From Amia ocellicauda (taxonomy: Eukaryota; Chordata; Actinopteri; Amiiformes; Amiidae), in NCBI RefSeq assembly GCF_036373705.1, contig NC_089852.1, positions 1,188,501-1,252,500 on the forward strand: a stretch of DNA of 64,000 nucleotides, written 5' to 3'. Below are positions 10,376 to 21,059 of the stretch, piece after piece. The stretch's first letter is position 1; the number at the start of each line of letters is the position of its first letter. The notes beneath the pieces were generated by a model. The model saw only the letters and a program-made list of their open reading frames with translations. It ran no database searches and was not told where the DNA came from. Both the position numbers and the translations under genes were made by a program.

Positions 10376-12526
10376 TTCAGTATTGGCTACAGTAGTTCCA
10401 TCACCAGGTAATGGGGGGAGTTTAGAGATTGCCATTTTAAAAGTGTAGTGCAGTGCTGTACAGTATACTGTATTATAGTCCAGTGTACTGTAGTATATTA
10501 TTATTATTACTCGATGTCTTAGCAGACACCCATATCCATGGTGACTTACATATATCACATTAATTTTACATTTTACCCATTTATATTTATACAGCTGGGC
10601 ATTTACTGGAGCAATCATGGGTACAACAGCAGTGCCCCCCAACTGCGATTGAACCCACGACCCTCCACTCCAGACTCCAGAGCCCTGACCACTACTGCAC
10701 ACTGCTATAGTGTAGTATAGTGCAGTGCTCTGCAGTACAGTGTAGTATAGTGCAGTGTTCTGTAGTATAATGTAGTATAGTGCACTGTTCTCTACTGTAG
10801 TGCAGTGTACTGTAGTATAGTGTAGAATAGTGCAGTGTTCTCTAGTATAGTGCAGTGTACTGTAGTATCATGCAGTATAGTGCAGGGTTCTGTAGTATCG
10901 TGCAGTATAGTGGTGTGTACTGTAGTAGAGTGTAGTATAGTTGTGTGACTGTGTACTGTAGTGCGGTTACCGCAGTGTGTGCTCAGTTTTCCACTTGCCT
11001 GCCTGCGCTGTGTCCTGTTCCTCAGAGCCCCCCCTCTCTGTGCGGTTCCTGGTCCCCTCGAAGGTCCAAGTGCTCCCGCTGTGCTTCGACATGCCCGTCT
11101 CCCCGGGCCAGACCCTCCTCCTGTTCCAAGAGCCGACCACAGGTTTGCCACACACACACCGACACACTGACACAATCAGTTAGACAACTACACAGTCACA
11201 CAGTCATTTTAAACGCTGACACAATGACACAGGCGGCCCGGTGGCGTGACCGAGTGCTTGATGCCGTTCCAGGGTTGGCCATCTTCGCGGAGGTGGGCGC
11301 CCAGAGCAGGGGCTCTTTCTCGCGGATCAAGATTCAGATCTCACCCTCGGTGGTGATCAGAGCCAGCGCCCTGGAGGTCACCCTGCTCCACACGGCTACT
11401 GTCCAGACCTGGCCCTGGCCCGATGTCAGCTACACCTCTGACAGGTACTGTCCAGCCCCTCCAGTCAGTCTGTCAATCAATCATTGCATGAGTGTATCAG
11501 TGTCAGTGTGTCAGTGTGTCAGTGTGTCAGTTAGTCAGTCGGTGTGTCAGTCAGTGGTTTACAAGACAAAACCAATTAATTCAGGACCCTGATTCAGGAG
11601 GGGCAGGTTTTCTACACCGCAGCCGTGTGTCTCCCCTTCGTCGCTCTGACCCGCCGGTGTTGTCGTTCTGCTGTTGCAGTCTCTCGGTGTCTGTGGCCGG
11701 CCGGGTGCTCACCGTGACCACGGGCGACTCGAGTGTTGAGGTCCTGGTGCACCAGCTGCAGTCCAGAACCCACCTGTGGGCTCGGGTGAAGGACCACGCC
11801 TACAGCAGCGGCACCGGCGGACTGATAGGTGAGAGAGTGCGTCCTGCCCCGAGTGAGGAACGGCGCTGTGCGGTAAAGTGTAGTACAGTGTTGTGCGGTG
11901 CATTGGGAGGTGTGGATCAGGGGGTCAGGTGCAGGGACTGGGGCATCCTAACCATGGTACAGGGCTGCCCTTGCACCCCCCCAGAGAGACGCTGACTCTG
12001 CCCCGCTCTCCTCCGGCCCCTGCAGGTCAGTTCCAGGACAACATCTCCTACGAAGTGAAGGACTCCTCGTCGCGCTCGGCCAGGATCGAAGTGAGGGGAA
12101 ACGTCCTGGACGCCACGAGGTAAACACGGCCTCCGCACTCAGGGCCGGCAGACACAACCGTAGTGACCGAGCGCACGGCACGGGCCGAGGAGAGGCCACT
12201 CCATCTGGGCTGTGGGTTGAGTTTCCTACCTGGGAGTCCAGTGGCAGAGACGCTGTGTGACTCGGACGGCCGGTCGCTCTTTATCACAGTCACATCGTTC
12301 AGACTTAATTCTGTGGTAAATTGCAGTGTTAGGGCCAGGTTTGTTAGTTTTTTTCATGCATTTTGTTTTAAATGTGTGATCTTGTGTGTCTGTGTGTGTC
12401 GTGCTGTTTCTCAGTGCCAGGAGTGTGGACTACAGCACCCTGTCCAGACAGAAGGTGGACTGCTGGCTGGTGCCCCCCACTGGACTGCTGCGGGACCCGG
12501 CTGCCTACGTCTCCGCCAGTCTGTGA
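205..12526 (+). CDS. itih: Inter-alpha-trypsin inhibitor heavy chain (ITIH3/ITIH4-like), 3' part of gene
   Basis: Partial gene; the 5' part lies left of the window. ITIH proteins are secreted plasma/matrix proteins with VIT and vWA domains and a conserved C-terminal domain; ITIH1-3 become covalently linked to chondroitin sulfate and hyaluronan. Only the variable linker and the C-terminal domain are visible. Exons: 205-246, 3207-3230, 8192-8209, 9020-9043, 9590-9610, 10381-10407, 11026-11142, 11273-11444, 11680-11828, 12026-12119, 12415-12526 (TGA 12524-12526). All junctions are GT-AG and all phases join. Family hallmarks include [16 protein letters not shown] near the start of the domain and [14 protein letters not shown] near the end. 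The DPHF motif at which ITIH1-3 are cleaved and glycosaminoglycan-linked is not seen before the domain (VRFLVP stands there), which points to an ITIH4-like member. Orientation, convergent with MUSTN1, is that of human ITIH3. The exact orthologue is unresolved. Confidence 0.85.
336..1383 (+). mobile_element. CR1/Rex1-like LINE fragment, reverse transcriptase region, broken
   Basis: Translated pieces carry reverse transcriptase motifs in order: KSPGPDGI (about 620), [13 protein letters not shown] (about 740), the ISL block, then after a frame change [15 protein letters not shown] (about 905). After an internal deletion follow GVPQGSV (about 1000) and [10 protein letters not shown] (about 1085), the F/YxDD catalytic site. 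The 3' piece reads [20 protein letters not shown]. The reading frame shifts at about 800, 950 and 1180, so no functional protein is made. The copy stops where the Tc1 element at 1386 begins; its expected continuation is not found beyond that element. The same family recurs at about 10.0, 15.5, 26.7, 28.9 and 39.6 kb. Confidence 0.85.
1482..2606 (-). CDS. Tc1-like transposase, DD34E, intact reading frame
   Basis: This would cut and paste the surrounding element in the nucleus. The frame is 374 codons without a stop, against about 340 aa for typical Tc1 transposases; the extra residues are a C-terminal extension past the usual end at about ANKGFATKY. The N-terminal paired-type HTH region starts [20 protein letters not shown], followed by a basic HTH2 with a GRPR-like PRSGAP. 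The catalytic triad is D in LWSDETK, D in FQHDNDPKH and E in [10 protein letters not shown]. Exactly 34 residues lie between the second D and the E, and the segment [12 protein letters not shown] is canonical. The ATG start is chosen because it opens the conserved N-terminus. An open frame suggests recent activity, but expression cannot be seen. Confidence 0.92.
   Translation of the reverse strand: MAKTKELSKDVRDKIVDLHKAGMGYKTIAKQLGEKVTTVGAIIRKWKKHKITVSLPRSGAPCKISPRGVSMIMRTVRNQPRTTQENLVNDLKAAGTIVTKKTIGNTLCREGLKSCSAHKVPLLKKAHVQARLKFANEHLNDSEENWVKVLWSDETKIELFGINPTRRVWRRRNDPKNTIPTVKHGGGNIMLWGCFSAKGTGQLHRIKGTMDGAMYRQILGENLLPAARALKMGCGWVFQHDNDPKHTAKATKEWLKKKHIKVLEWPSQSPDLNPIENLWRELKVRVAKRQPRNLNDLERICKEEWDKIPPEMCANLVANYKKRLTSVIANKGFATKYYVEGVKYLFPSLTCKSIYNFFEMRFSGFFCCCSVSQC
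2648..2735. repeat. Near-perfect 43-bp-arm palindrome inside the Tc1 element
   Basis: The left arm 2648-2690 and right arm 2693-2735 are reverse complements with one mismatch, separated by two bases. It lies between the transposase start codon and the right terminal repeat, so it would fall in the transposase promoter or leader. It could extrude as a cruciform or form an RNA hairpin. Confidence 0.9.
2975..3135. repeat. ACAT-type microsatellite
   Basis: Degenerate tetranucleotide array of CATA/TACA units with short TATAAATA interruptions. A homologous array lies at about 8800-8940, also just before a micro-exon, as part of a duplicated block. Confidence 0.85.
3207..3230 (+). CDS. itih: ITIH linker micro-exon, 24 nt, phase 1-1
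   Basis: TTCCTCAG acceptor and GTGAGA donor. The open frame reads NFPLPDS after a split first codon. The 80 bases of intron before it and the donor after it closely match those of the 24-nt exon at 9020, so the two are duplicates of one exon-plus-intron block. Similar Pro-containing peptides are expected in the variable linker of ITIH4-type proteins. Confidence 0.6.
3387..4040 (-). mobile_element. L2-like LINE 3' end, minus strand
   Basis: The minus-strand frame ends in [17 protein letters not shown] and [14 protein letters not shown], the C-terminal signature of fish L2-type ORF2 (WN-LP---R---S---FK--LKT-L). It is followed by a 3' UTR ending in GTCGCCCTGGATAAGGGCGT and an AAT-repeat tail (3387-3404 on the plus strand). 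The copy is 5'-truncated. Confidence 0.75.
5252..5325. repeat. (TA)n microsatellite, insertion site of a Tc1 element
   Basis: Almost pure TA dinucleotides. The adjacent element starts directly at its end, consistent with TA-targeted integration; the right side continues with a short TATATATA. Confidence 0.95.
5326..6546 (+). mobile_element. Tc1/mariner element, complete, DD36E type, 29-bp perfect TIRs
   Basis: 1,221 bp between TA duplications. The terminal inverted repeats 5326-5354 and 6518-6546 are perfect reverse complements (left begins CACTCACCTAAAGGATTATT). It contains one intact transposase gene. Short repeats, size and catalytic spacing fit the DD36E lineage described as Incomer; the name is from memory of the family and should be confirmed by alignment. 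Confidence 0.93.
5474..6514 (+). CDS. Tc1/mariner transposase, DD36E, intact reading frame
   Basis: A 346-aa uninterrupted protein of normal length for the group. The N-terminal HTH region starts [20 protein letters not shown], with a second HTH around [17 protein letters not shown]. The catalytic residues are D in [10 protein letters not shown] in [10 protein letters not shown] and E in [10 protein letters not shown]. Counting the residues, 36 lie between the second D and the E, not the 34 of Sleeping Beauty-type enzymes. A Gly-rich loop [11 protein letters not shown] lies between the first and second D. The start is the second of two nearby ATGs (the first, at 5466, is followed at once by a stop). 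It is flanked by perfect TIRs, so the copy looks structurally able to move. Confidence 0.93.
   Translation: MGKKGDLSNFERGMVVGARRAGLSISQSAQLLGFSRTTISRVYKEWCEKGKTSSMRQSCGRKCLVDARGQRRMGRLIQADRRATLTEITTRYNRGMQQSICEATTRTTLRRMGYNSRRPHRVPLISTTNRKKRLQFAQAHQNWTVENWKNVVWSDESRFLLRHSDGRVRIWRKQNENMDPSFLVTTVQAGGGGVMVWGMFSWHTLGPLVPIGHRLNATAYLSIVSDHVHLFMTTMYPSSDGYFQQDNAPCHKGRLISNWFLEHDNEFTVLNWPPQSPDLNPIEHLWDVVERELRALDVHPTNLHQLQDAILSIWANISKECFQHLVESMPRRIKAVLKAKGGQTQY
8192..8209 (+). CDS. itih: ITIH linker micro-exon, 18 nt, phase 1-1
   Basis: Acceptor TTTTGTCCCCAAG and donor GTAAGAG bracket 18 nt reading YHLYS between split codons. The flanking intron after the donor (GTGAAGCACAGTGCCGT and on) is repeated after the exon at 9020. 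A mutated copy of the intron before it, without a usable exon, lies at about 9355-9400. It is the smallest and least certain exon of the set. Confidence 0.45.
8275..8610. repeat. Degenerate GCAGTATAATACAGTATA-type repeat
   Basis: Irregular array of 5-20 bp units built from CAGTATA, ATACAGTA and GTGCAGTATA. The same repeat follows several ITIH micro-exons (about 9095-9305, 9755-9932, 10440-10950), so it was copied with them or spreads locally. No gene is seen. Confidence 0.8.
8797..8940. repeat. CATA-type microsatellite, second copy
   Basis: Three rounds of (CATA)n ending in TACTATACATGTATAAATA. It corresponds to the array at 2975-3135 and precedes a duplicated micro-exon block. Confidence 0.85.
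9020..9043 (+). CDS. itih: ITIH linker micro-exon, 24 nt, phase 1-1
   Basis: TTCCTCAG acceptor and GTGAGA donor. The frame reads PRPFPDP between split codons. The sequence from about 80 bases before the exon to the donor is nearly identical to that around 3207-3230, while the exon itself has diverged more (NFPLPDS against PRPFPDP). Confidence 0.6.
9095..9305. repeat. Degenerate CAGTATAATACAGTATA repeat, second block
   Basis: Same repeat type as at 8275-8610, again starting about 50 bases after a micro-exon donor. The shared lead-in GTACAGTCCAGTGCAGTATA shows that exon, intron start and repeat were duplicated together. Confidence 0.8.
9413..9455. repeat. (TA)n(TG)n microsatellite
   Basis: Short TA run passing into about 15 TG units in an ITIH intron. 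Confidence 0.9.
9590..9610 (+). CDS. itih: ITIH linker micro-exon, 21 nt, phase 1-1
   Basis: TTCTTCCTCAG acceptor and GTGAGAAA donor. Split codons surround ILDHPP. The splice signals are strong and the phase agrees with neighbours, so the exon can be kept or skipped without changing frame. Confidence 0.55.
9755..9932. repeat. Degenerate CAGTATA repeat, third block
   Basis: Units such as GCAGTATATTACAGTACAAT follow the micro-exon at 9590. It ends in TTCAGTGCAGGAAGAGGCAG, which is also the end of the block at 9095-9305, a further sign of block duplication. Confidence 0.75.
10035..10263 (-). mobile_element. CR1/Rex1-like LINE fragment, minus strand
   Basis: The minus-strand translation reads [20 protein letters not shown] followed by about 50 residues ending KHWTKWYN. 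The first part matches the end of the endonuclease fragment at 15440-15945 ([19 protein letters not shown]), so both come from the same LINE family. It covers the linker between endonuclease and reverse transcriptase. Confidence 0.8.
10289..10372. repeat. (CT)42 tract serving as the polypyrimidine tract of a micro-exon
   Basis: 84 bases of perfect CT dinucleotides end 8 bases before the exon at 10381, joined to it by CCTTTCAG. Repeat length is likely to vary between individuals and might influence use of the micro-exon (inference). Confidence 0.9.
10381..10407 (+). CDS. itih: ITIH linker micro-exon, 27 nt, phase 1-1
   Basis: CCTTTCAG acceptor and GTAATG donor. The frame reads LATVVPSP between split codons. 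It is the last micro-exon before the conserved C-terminal domain exons, which start with the same phase. Confidence 0.55.
10440..10950. repeat. Degenerate GTAGTATAGTGCAGTGT repeat with an L2 3'-UTR insertion
   Basis: About 20-bp units GTAGTATAGTGCAGTGTTCT and variants lie on both sides of an L2 fragment (10498-10712). They are similar to the other CAGTATA blocks of this gene but with a different consensus. Confidence 0.75.
10498..10712 (-). mobile_element. L2-type LINE 3' UTR / derived SINE fragment, minus strand
   Basis: On the plus strand it starts with ATTATTATTA and CTTAGCAGACACCCATATCC, and ends with GAACCCACGACCCTCCACTC followed by AGAGCCCTGACCACTACTGC. This is the common fish L2 3' region, read backwards. 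The tail motif equals that of the L2 copy at 3387-4040. Confidence 0.7.
11026..12526 (+). CDS. itih: ITIH C-terminal domain exons (five exons)
   Basis: Exons 11026-11142, 11273-11444, 11680-11828, 12026-12119 and 12415-12526 code about 197 residues. Alignment by eye to ITIH3/4 C-terminal domains: [19 protein letters not shown] (cf. LCFNI-EEPG-VLRL), [20 protein letters not shown], then [35 protein letters not shown] (cf. GLLGQF) and [15 protein letters not shown] (cf. VVCWFVHNNG). Every exon boundary keeps the frame, with phases 1, 1, 2, 1, 2 and then stop. The first donor, GTTTGC, is weak. The frame closes at TGA after SASL. The domain is complete. A single Cys near each end may pair, as in other family members. 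Confidence 0.92.
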
Positions 12527-12630
12527 CAGGACCCCTCTGAACCGGGGGCTGCCCGACTGACTGCCTGACTGGAGACTGGGCTGTCCTGACAGCTCCGGGA
12601 CTGTCTTATATAGTTTTAACTCATATAATC

Positions 12631-12631
<1 letters not shown>

Positions 12632-12720
<89 letters not shown>
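12632..12720. repeat. (CTA)n(ATA)n trinucleotide repeat in the ITIH 3' UTR
   Basis: Eleven or so CTA units pass into about twenty AAT units. It lies between the ITIH stop codon and its polyadenylation signal, so it is probably transcribed. Confidence 0.9.
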
Positions 12721-12722
<2 letters not shown>

Positions 12723-12803
12723 GTGTTTAACTTGGCATTGGAGGGGAAAATACATCTGGGTCACTGGAAAAATGTAATTAGCAATATAATAGGAAAAAAA
12801 ATG

Positions 12804-12809
12804 AATAAA
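12804..12809 (+). terminator. itih: ITIH polyadenylation signal AATAAA
   Basis: First canonical AATAAA after the ITIH stop codon, about 280 bases downstream, followed by a T/GT-rich stretch. The 3' UTR would include the ACT/AAT microsatellite. Confidence 0.65.
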
Positions 12810-13716
12810 CATATTTTTGTGGGAGATTTGTGTTATTGACTTATTTTGTTGTGTCTGTAAAACCAGGTGGGAGATGATCCTGTCTGGACACAGGCACTTT
12901 CAAACACCAGGTCTCTACTTCACCAGTAAGAGTAACTGACCAGAAATATTAATTCATCTTTAATAACCAGTGCAAGTAACTGGCCAGTAATAGTTAAGGA
13001 CAGTATTAGAGATGAACAGGAAGGGTTTCTCCCTCCTTCTCTCTCTCTCACTCCCTCTGTTTGTTTGTTTCTTTTTTTTTCTCTCTCTCTTTCTCTCTGA
13101 AGACCAATGGGGCTGAGCGCACCCTTCCCAGTGCACAGGCATGTCAGGCAGGGTTGTCGGGGATGCCCTATGCCCTGGCGGGTGGTCATCAGCAGTCTGA
13201 ACCTGCCCAGCTGCCACGACTGCCAGGCACACAGATGTGGCAGTGCTGGGGGGGGGGGGGGGGCAACAGGGTGCGCTGCAACTGCCGTCTGAGGCCGAAG
13301 TCAGCCAAGAGCCCTGCTGGTGTGGGGGTGGGGATGCTGGGGGTGGGGAATGGAGCGAGGGACGTGTCAAAGAGTCATAGGTTCAGGTTAGTTGGTGGGG
13401 TGACCCATACAGCTCCTCTGCTGCTCTGGGATGGGGGAGAACGACACGTGAGCCTGAGCACACAGAGAGGGGGAGAGACAGAGAGGTTCTGAACACCGCC
13501 CTGCTCAGGGGTCGCTGTAGTGGCTGGGGTGTTTGTGTCCCAGTGTGACGTGTGTTCAGCTCCCTCCCCAGCCACACACTGGGCATCTCAACACCACCTG
13601 CAGCGCCACTGAAATCAAACCGCCTCTCACAGCTCACTTACACACTGCCTGCCACGTGCGGACGGTGTTTCTGGTTTGTGTTAGTTTATAGGTGATTAAC
13701 ACTCGTGTGTTGGGTG

Positions 13717-16461
13717 TAAAAAGTTTTGGAAGTCATACTCTAGTAAAAGTAAAAATATTTTATCAAATACTTACTCCGGTAAAAATAAAAATTCTCCTAT
13801 TCAAACAGTACTTGAGTAAAAGTAAAAAAGTAGCTACTTTCAAGAGTACTCAAGTACCTCAATTTTATCTTGAAGAAAACCAAGTCCGACAAAAATAAAT
13901 GTTATTAGGCACATATCTGGATATTACTTTCATGTGTATTCAGTATTAACAAGGGGTAACATTGGGGGATTTATATAAATAATTTTGAGTTTTCTTAGCA
14001 AACTCACTGTTCACACACACACACATATATCCCAAACAGCTGTATTATAATACACAAAACAAAATAAATAATATAAAATATGTACCCCTGTAGTGATCAC
14101 ATGTGTATAATGTAATCTATTGCACTATGTTGCAGAAGACTGGGTTTGAATCTCAAAACTCAAAATGATATATGATATATAAGAGTATGATATATAAGAG
14201 TACTGCACAGTGCGGGGTGCAGTGGCTGAAACAAAACGAAGGGGCACTTTGGTCCGGGGGGGTGCTTACGAAGTGCGGCCCAACTTCCCATCTGCAGAAG
14301 ATCGGTGTGGATTTGGGGAGGGCGATTGGGACAAAGGGGGCACTTAGGAAAAATCGACAGGGGACTGAAAAGGGTCAGCGGCTCGATACGGCCCTGTATC
14401 TGAATATAACTTAAAGCATCCGTGCACTGCAGCATCTTCACTCCCATGAGGCGCTGGCCCAAATAAGGCAAACATAAAATGAAAAAGGACTCTTCTATTA
14501 CAAAAGTTTAATTTATTGAATAACAAAGCCTTTCGACACTACTGTGTTATCATCAGGGCTATGAATACCTAATAAGTGAGAGTGCGGCTACAAAATCATT
14601 TTTTCATTATATATAATAAATATAAATGTTGATGTCATTACACATGCCATTTTAAAAACTTTTGTTTTATATAAAGTGTAAACATCACCATGGACATGAT
14701 TTCAGGACCTTTTCTCATATACAGCTGTATTATTTAAATCATAGAGTGAATAATCAAGTTAATATGTACAATAAAAATCAAATGTAATTATTATTTATTA
14801 ATACTGTATCTTGGTTCCCTCCCAGTCCCATCTCTCGCTCAGTCTTCTTGTTCCTGACCATCGCCCGTGACCTCGACTACATCCTTGTCTATCCCTTTTG
14901 TCCTGTCAGCCGCCTCTAGGAGCGCTGCACTTGGGTCCTTAACTCCCGCACCCTGCGGTCCTCCCTGAGAGACCGTGACATACTGTATCTTTTATGGACA
15001 GCTGTCATTAAAGTAGAGCCGCTGTGATGTTCACCTACGCATTGTCTTTAATGGATGTGTTTGTCTTTTACTGTTTAATGATATTGCTGCAGCTCATAAA
15101 TTAACTTCTCGTCTCCACGCGGTTTGTTGTGGGGCACATGCGTATACTGTGCGTGTTTCCACGTGGGTTGACGTCACTTTTGATTGGTCAGATTCTTTCC
15201 AGTCAAGAAATAATCAAGAAAGTAGACCGTTTATATCTCTGTGATGCTAATTTTCCTTAAAACAGTGTGGAACTCCTATTGAAATGCAGGCAGCTCTACC
15301 ATTTCCGCTCGTCCAGTGTGAACCACCAACAAACTTTATATTCATGTCTGACGCAGGACGAGCGCTTTAGAAGGATGCGATTCTTACTACTTAGAACTCA
15401 ATTCTTAGAACTCAAATTAGATCCCAGTAAAAAAAAAAACAGAATCTTTGTAGGTGAAACTTTTGAACAAGAGATCTGGAGGATTAGCGGTAGGAGTGTG
15501 TTACAGACCACCAAACTCAGATATTCAGATGCTGCATTGTACAGTGTAATCAGGACTGCATGTAGCAAGGATGTGGCTGTTATAATGGGGGACTTCAATT
15601 TCCCAAACACAGACTGGGAAAGCCCAGTGGGGACTACAGAAGCAGAAATAGAAATGGTTGAGATGGTAAATGACTGCTTTCTAACTCAATTTGTCAGGGA
15701 ACCAACCAGAGAGAGAGCATGCATTGACTTGATCTTTTCAAATGACCAAGACAGAGTCAGAGGGACACTAGTTACAGAACCAATGGCAAATTGTGATCAC
15801 AACATGGTTAGCTTTGAGGCATTCTTTCAAAAAACAAGGTCCAAGTCAAACACAATGGTCTACTATTTTAGAAAAGCAACCCTTGAAGGTATGAGGCGGC
15901 ACTTAGAAGAGGTAGACTGCTACCATGATTGTCTAATGGTTTGGTCCAGGGGCGGGCCTAAGTGAACTATAGTAGAAAAGCGGGACCAAGGAGTCAGTGG
16001 GGAAGATGATGCTGGAGTGGGTAGGATGCTAAATATATAGTTAACAGCGAACCTGGGACTAGGAAGCTGTGGGGCATTAGTTATCCTGCTGATGGGCTTT
16101 TTGTTTCTTTTGTTTTTGTTTCTTTTTTGGACTGAGTTTTGTTAGAAACTGTTATTCCTTATGGACGTTTTTCATAACCAGTGACTATGAATAAACTGTA
16201 AGTTTTTCTGGACACCACCTTTTTTTGCTTGTCTGCACACCTGTTCCTGTTTTTTTTAACATCTGGCCCTTGGTCCACAACACACGCACTGTTGTCAGAT
16301 TGGGGGATTTTCCCCCAAATTTGGGGGATTTGTAAGTGCCATGGGGAACATTTGCGGGCAACATTTTTATGGGGGAAATCTTTAAAGTAAAGTACAAATA
16401 CTTGAAAAACATACTTAAGTACAGGAATTAAGTATTTGTACTTTGTTACTTTACACCCCTG
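13717..16461. mobile_element. hAT-like element or nested element cluster with TACTTGAGTAAAAGT-type ends
   Basis: The left end is rich in ACTTGAGTAAAAGTAAAAA motifs; the right end carries their reverse complement and closes with ACTTTACACCCCTG. An 8-bp direct repeat GTTGGGTG flanks the two ends (13709-13716 and 16462-16469), the target duplication length of hAT elements. The left terminus is degenerate. The interior holds a LINE endonuclease fragment and otherwise AT-rich DNA with no transposase recognised, so it is non-autonomous or decayed. Boundaries are by eye. Confidence 0.5.
15440..15945 (+). mobile_element. CR1/Rex1-like LINE fragment, endonuclease region
   Basis: The frame contains VAVIMGDFNFPNTDWES, ERACIDLIFSNDQD and MANCDHNMVSFE, the GDFN, DLIF and DH motifs of the apurinic endonuclease domain of LINEs, then [19 protein letters not shown]. 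The N-terminal half of the domain is missing or scrambled. It belongs to the same family as the fragments at 336-1383 and 10035-10263 and is nested inside the hAT-like element. Confidence 0.85.
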
Positions 16462-17013
16462 GTTGGGTGTTATCACAATAAGCAGGGCGTTGTGCGTTTG
16501 TGATTAATGAACTGTAAAAGTCACCCTGGATAGAGGCATCTGCAGCAATGACTCAAAAGCTAACGAGCAAAATACATAAACAAACAGACTTCTAGATAAA
16601 TAGATCCACAAATAGATAAATGCATGCATTTACTCACACACATTATAATGATTAACTATGTGACTGCGGGGCTTTGGCACAGCTCTGAGTGATGTCACAG
16701 GAAAAGAGACACGCCCCTTAACGGCCAGTTACCTTCAGGACTCTGTCACCTGGGTCTGGAAGCACCGCCTGCCAGAGAGAGGGAGGGAGGGAGAGTGAAT
16801 GTGTGCGTGTGAGAGAGAGAGAGAGAAAGAAAAAGAAAGTGTATGCATGTGTGAAAGAGTGCGTTTTGATTGTATCACTTACTAAAACACATCAATTAAT
16901 TAGTTAATTGAACTATAAAAAAATAAACTCACTTCTTGGCACAGTACCTCATTCTCCCTGCTGGGCTCTGATGCCGGCAAACGTTGTGAAGAGAACATAA
17001 AGCACAACAGCCT

Positions 17014-17015
<2 letters not shown>

Positions 17016-17050
<35 letters not shown>
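17016..17050. repeat. (CA)n microsatellite
   Basis: About 17 CA units in the region between the convergent ITIH and MUSTN1 genes. Confidence 0.9.
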
Positions 17051-17053
<3 letters not shown>

Positions 17054-17363
17054 ATAAAATGTATAAATAATCAAACCAGCAAATGAATAAATAAAGCATT
17101 TACTATTTTGCAATTATTTATGATTTATTAATACAATAAGCCATGTAAGAAATACAGAGAGTATTAAACAAAAACAAGATACAAAATAAACACCAAAGCC
17201 ATCGCTGTACTTTAATTAGGCTCATTAATTAAGTTCTTTACAGCCGTGAATTCATTAAGATTGCGCGCGTGTCCACAAACACACACACACAAAGACATAT
17301 ACACACTCTCATACACACAGACCAGGTATAGCTCCCTAGCTGCTCCCACACTCCCTTATTGAC

Positions 17364-17369
17364 TTTATT
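17364..17369 (-). terminator. mustn1: Candidate MUSTN1 polyadenylation signal
   Basis: TTTATT on the plus strand reads AATAAA on the minus strand, about 410 bases beyond the MUSTN1 stop. Other copies lie further down (near 17127), so the true site is not certain. Confidence 0.45.
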
Positions 17370-17775
17370 ACGCTGCACTGTGCCCCCCCTCCCCGAACAG
17401 AGTGAAATAATACTTCCCACAGTTCCTCCCTGACTCTGACTCTGGCACCTAGCCCTCTACACAAGCAAGATACCCTTGAACAAACACTGGGAGCAGAAGA
17501 TAAAAAGAGAAAGTCCTACATGAAAGGGATTTTATATATACTGTGTAAAATATACATATAAAATTAGAGGGAGATGAGGCGGGGAGCGAGGGAGAGAGAG
17601 AGACAGACACACAAACACACACAGAGTGAAGACAGACAGACAGACACCCTCTCAGTGTTAGTTATCGTGCTGGCATCCTGTGTGTGGATGTCTCCTGTGG
17701 GGGGGGAGGGGGGGCACTGCCAGTCACTGTCAGTCATTGCCAGCCACTCCCCCCCCCCCCACGCTGTCCTGCGGC

Positions 17776-20854
<3,079 letters not shown>

Positions 20855-20942
20855 GGCTGCAGACGGGGGGCAGGAGTCCGGGGGTGCAGGCAGGCAGGTC
20901 AGGGCAGCACAGTGGATCGGCTGGGCAGCTCCCTCTCCACGA

Positions 20943-20996
20943 TTTATACCAGCTGTTCAGCCTGCGAGTCAGCCCTCTCTCCCGGAGCCTGAGTCA
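20943..20996 (-). promoter_or_regulatory. mustn1: MUSTN1 core promoter: TATA box, E-box and AP-1 site
   Basis: On the minus strand TATAAA reads at 20948-20943, about 90 bases before the ATG, which leaves a short leader. Directly upstream is a CAGCTG E-box (20950-20955), the preferred site of MyoD-type bHLH factors. Next is a perfect AP-1 palindrome TGAGTCA (20990-20996). AP-1 control of MUSTN1 has been reported in mammals; the presence of all three here is a direct sequence observation, their use an inference. Confidence 0.75.
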
Positions 20997-21059
20997 GTCT
21001 GTGGGCAGAGCCTCCTCCCTGCCTGCCTCTCTCGCTCTCTCCTCCCTCACTCTGTTGTA

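Noticed and set aside
13061..13492. Frames of up to 143 codons on both strands after the ITIH gene
   Set aside because: GC-rich sequence with a poly-G run, no family resemblance and no splice support.
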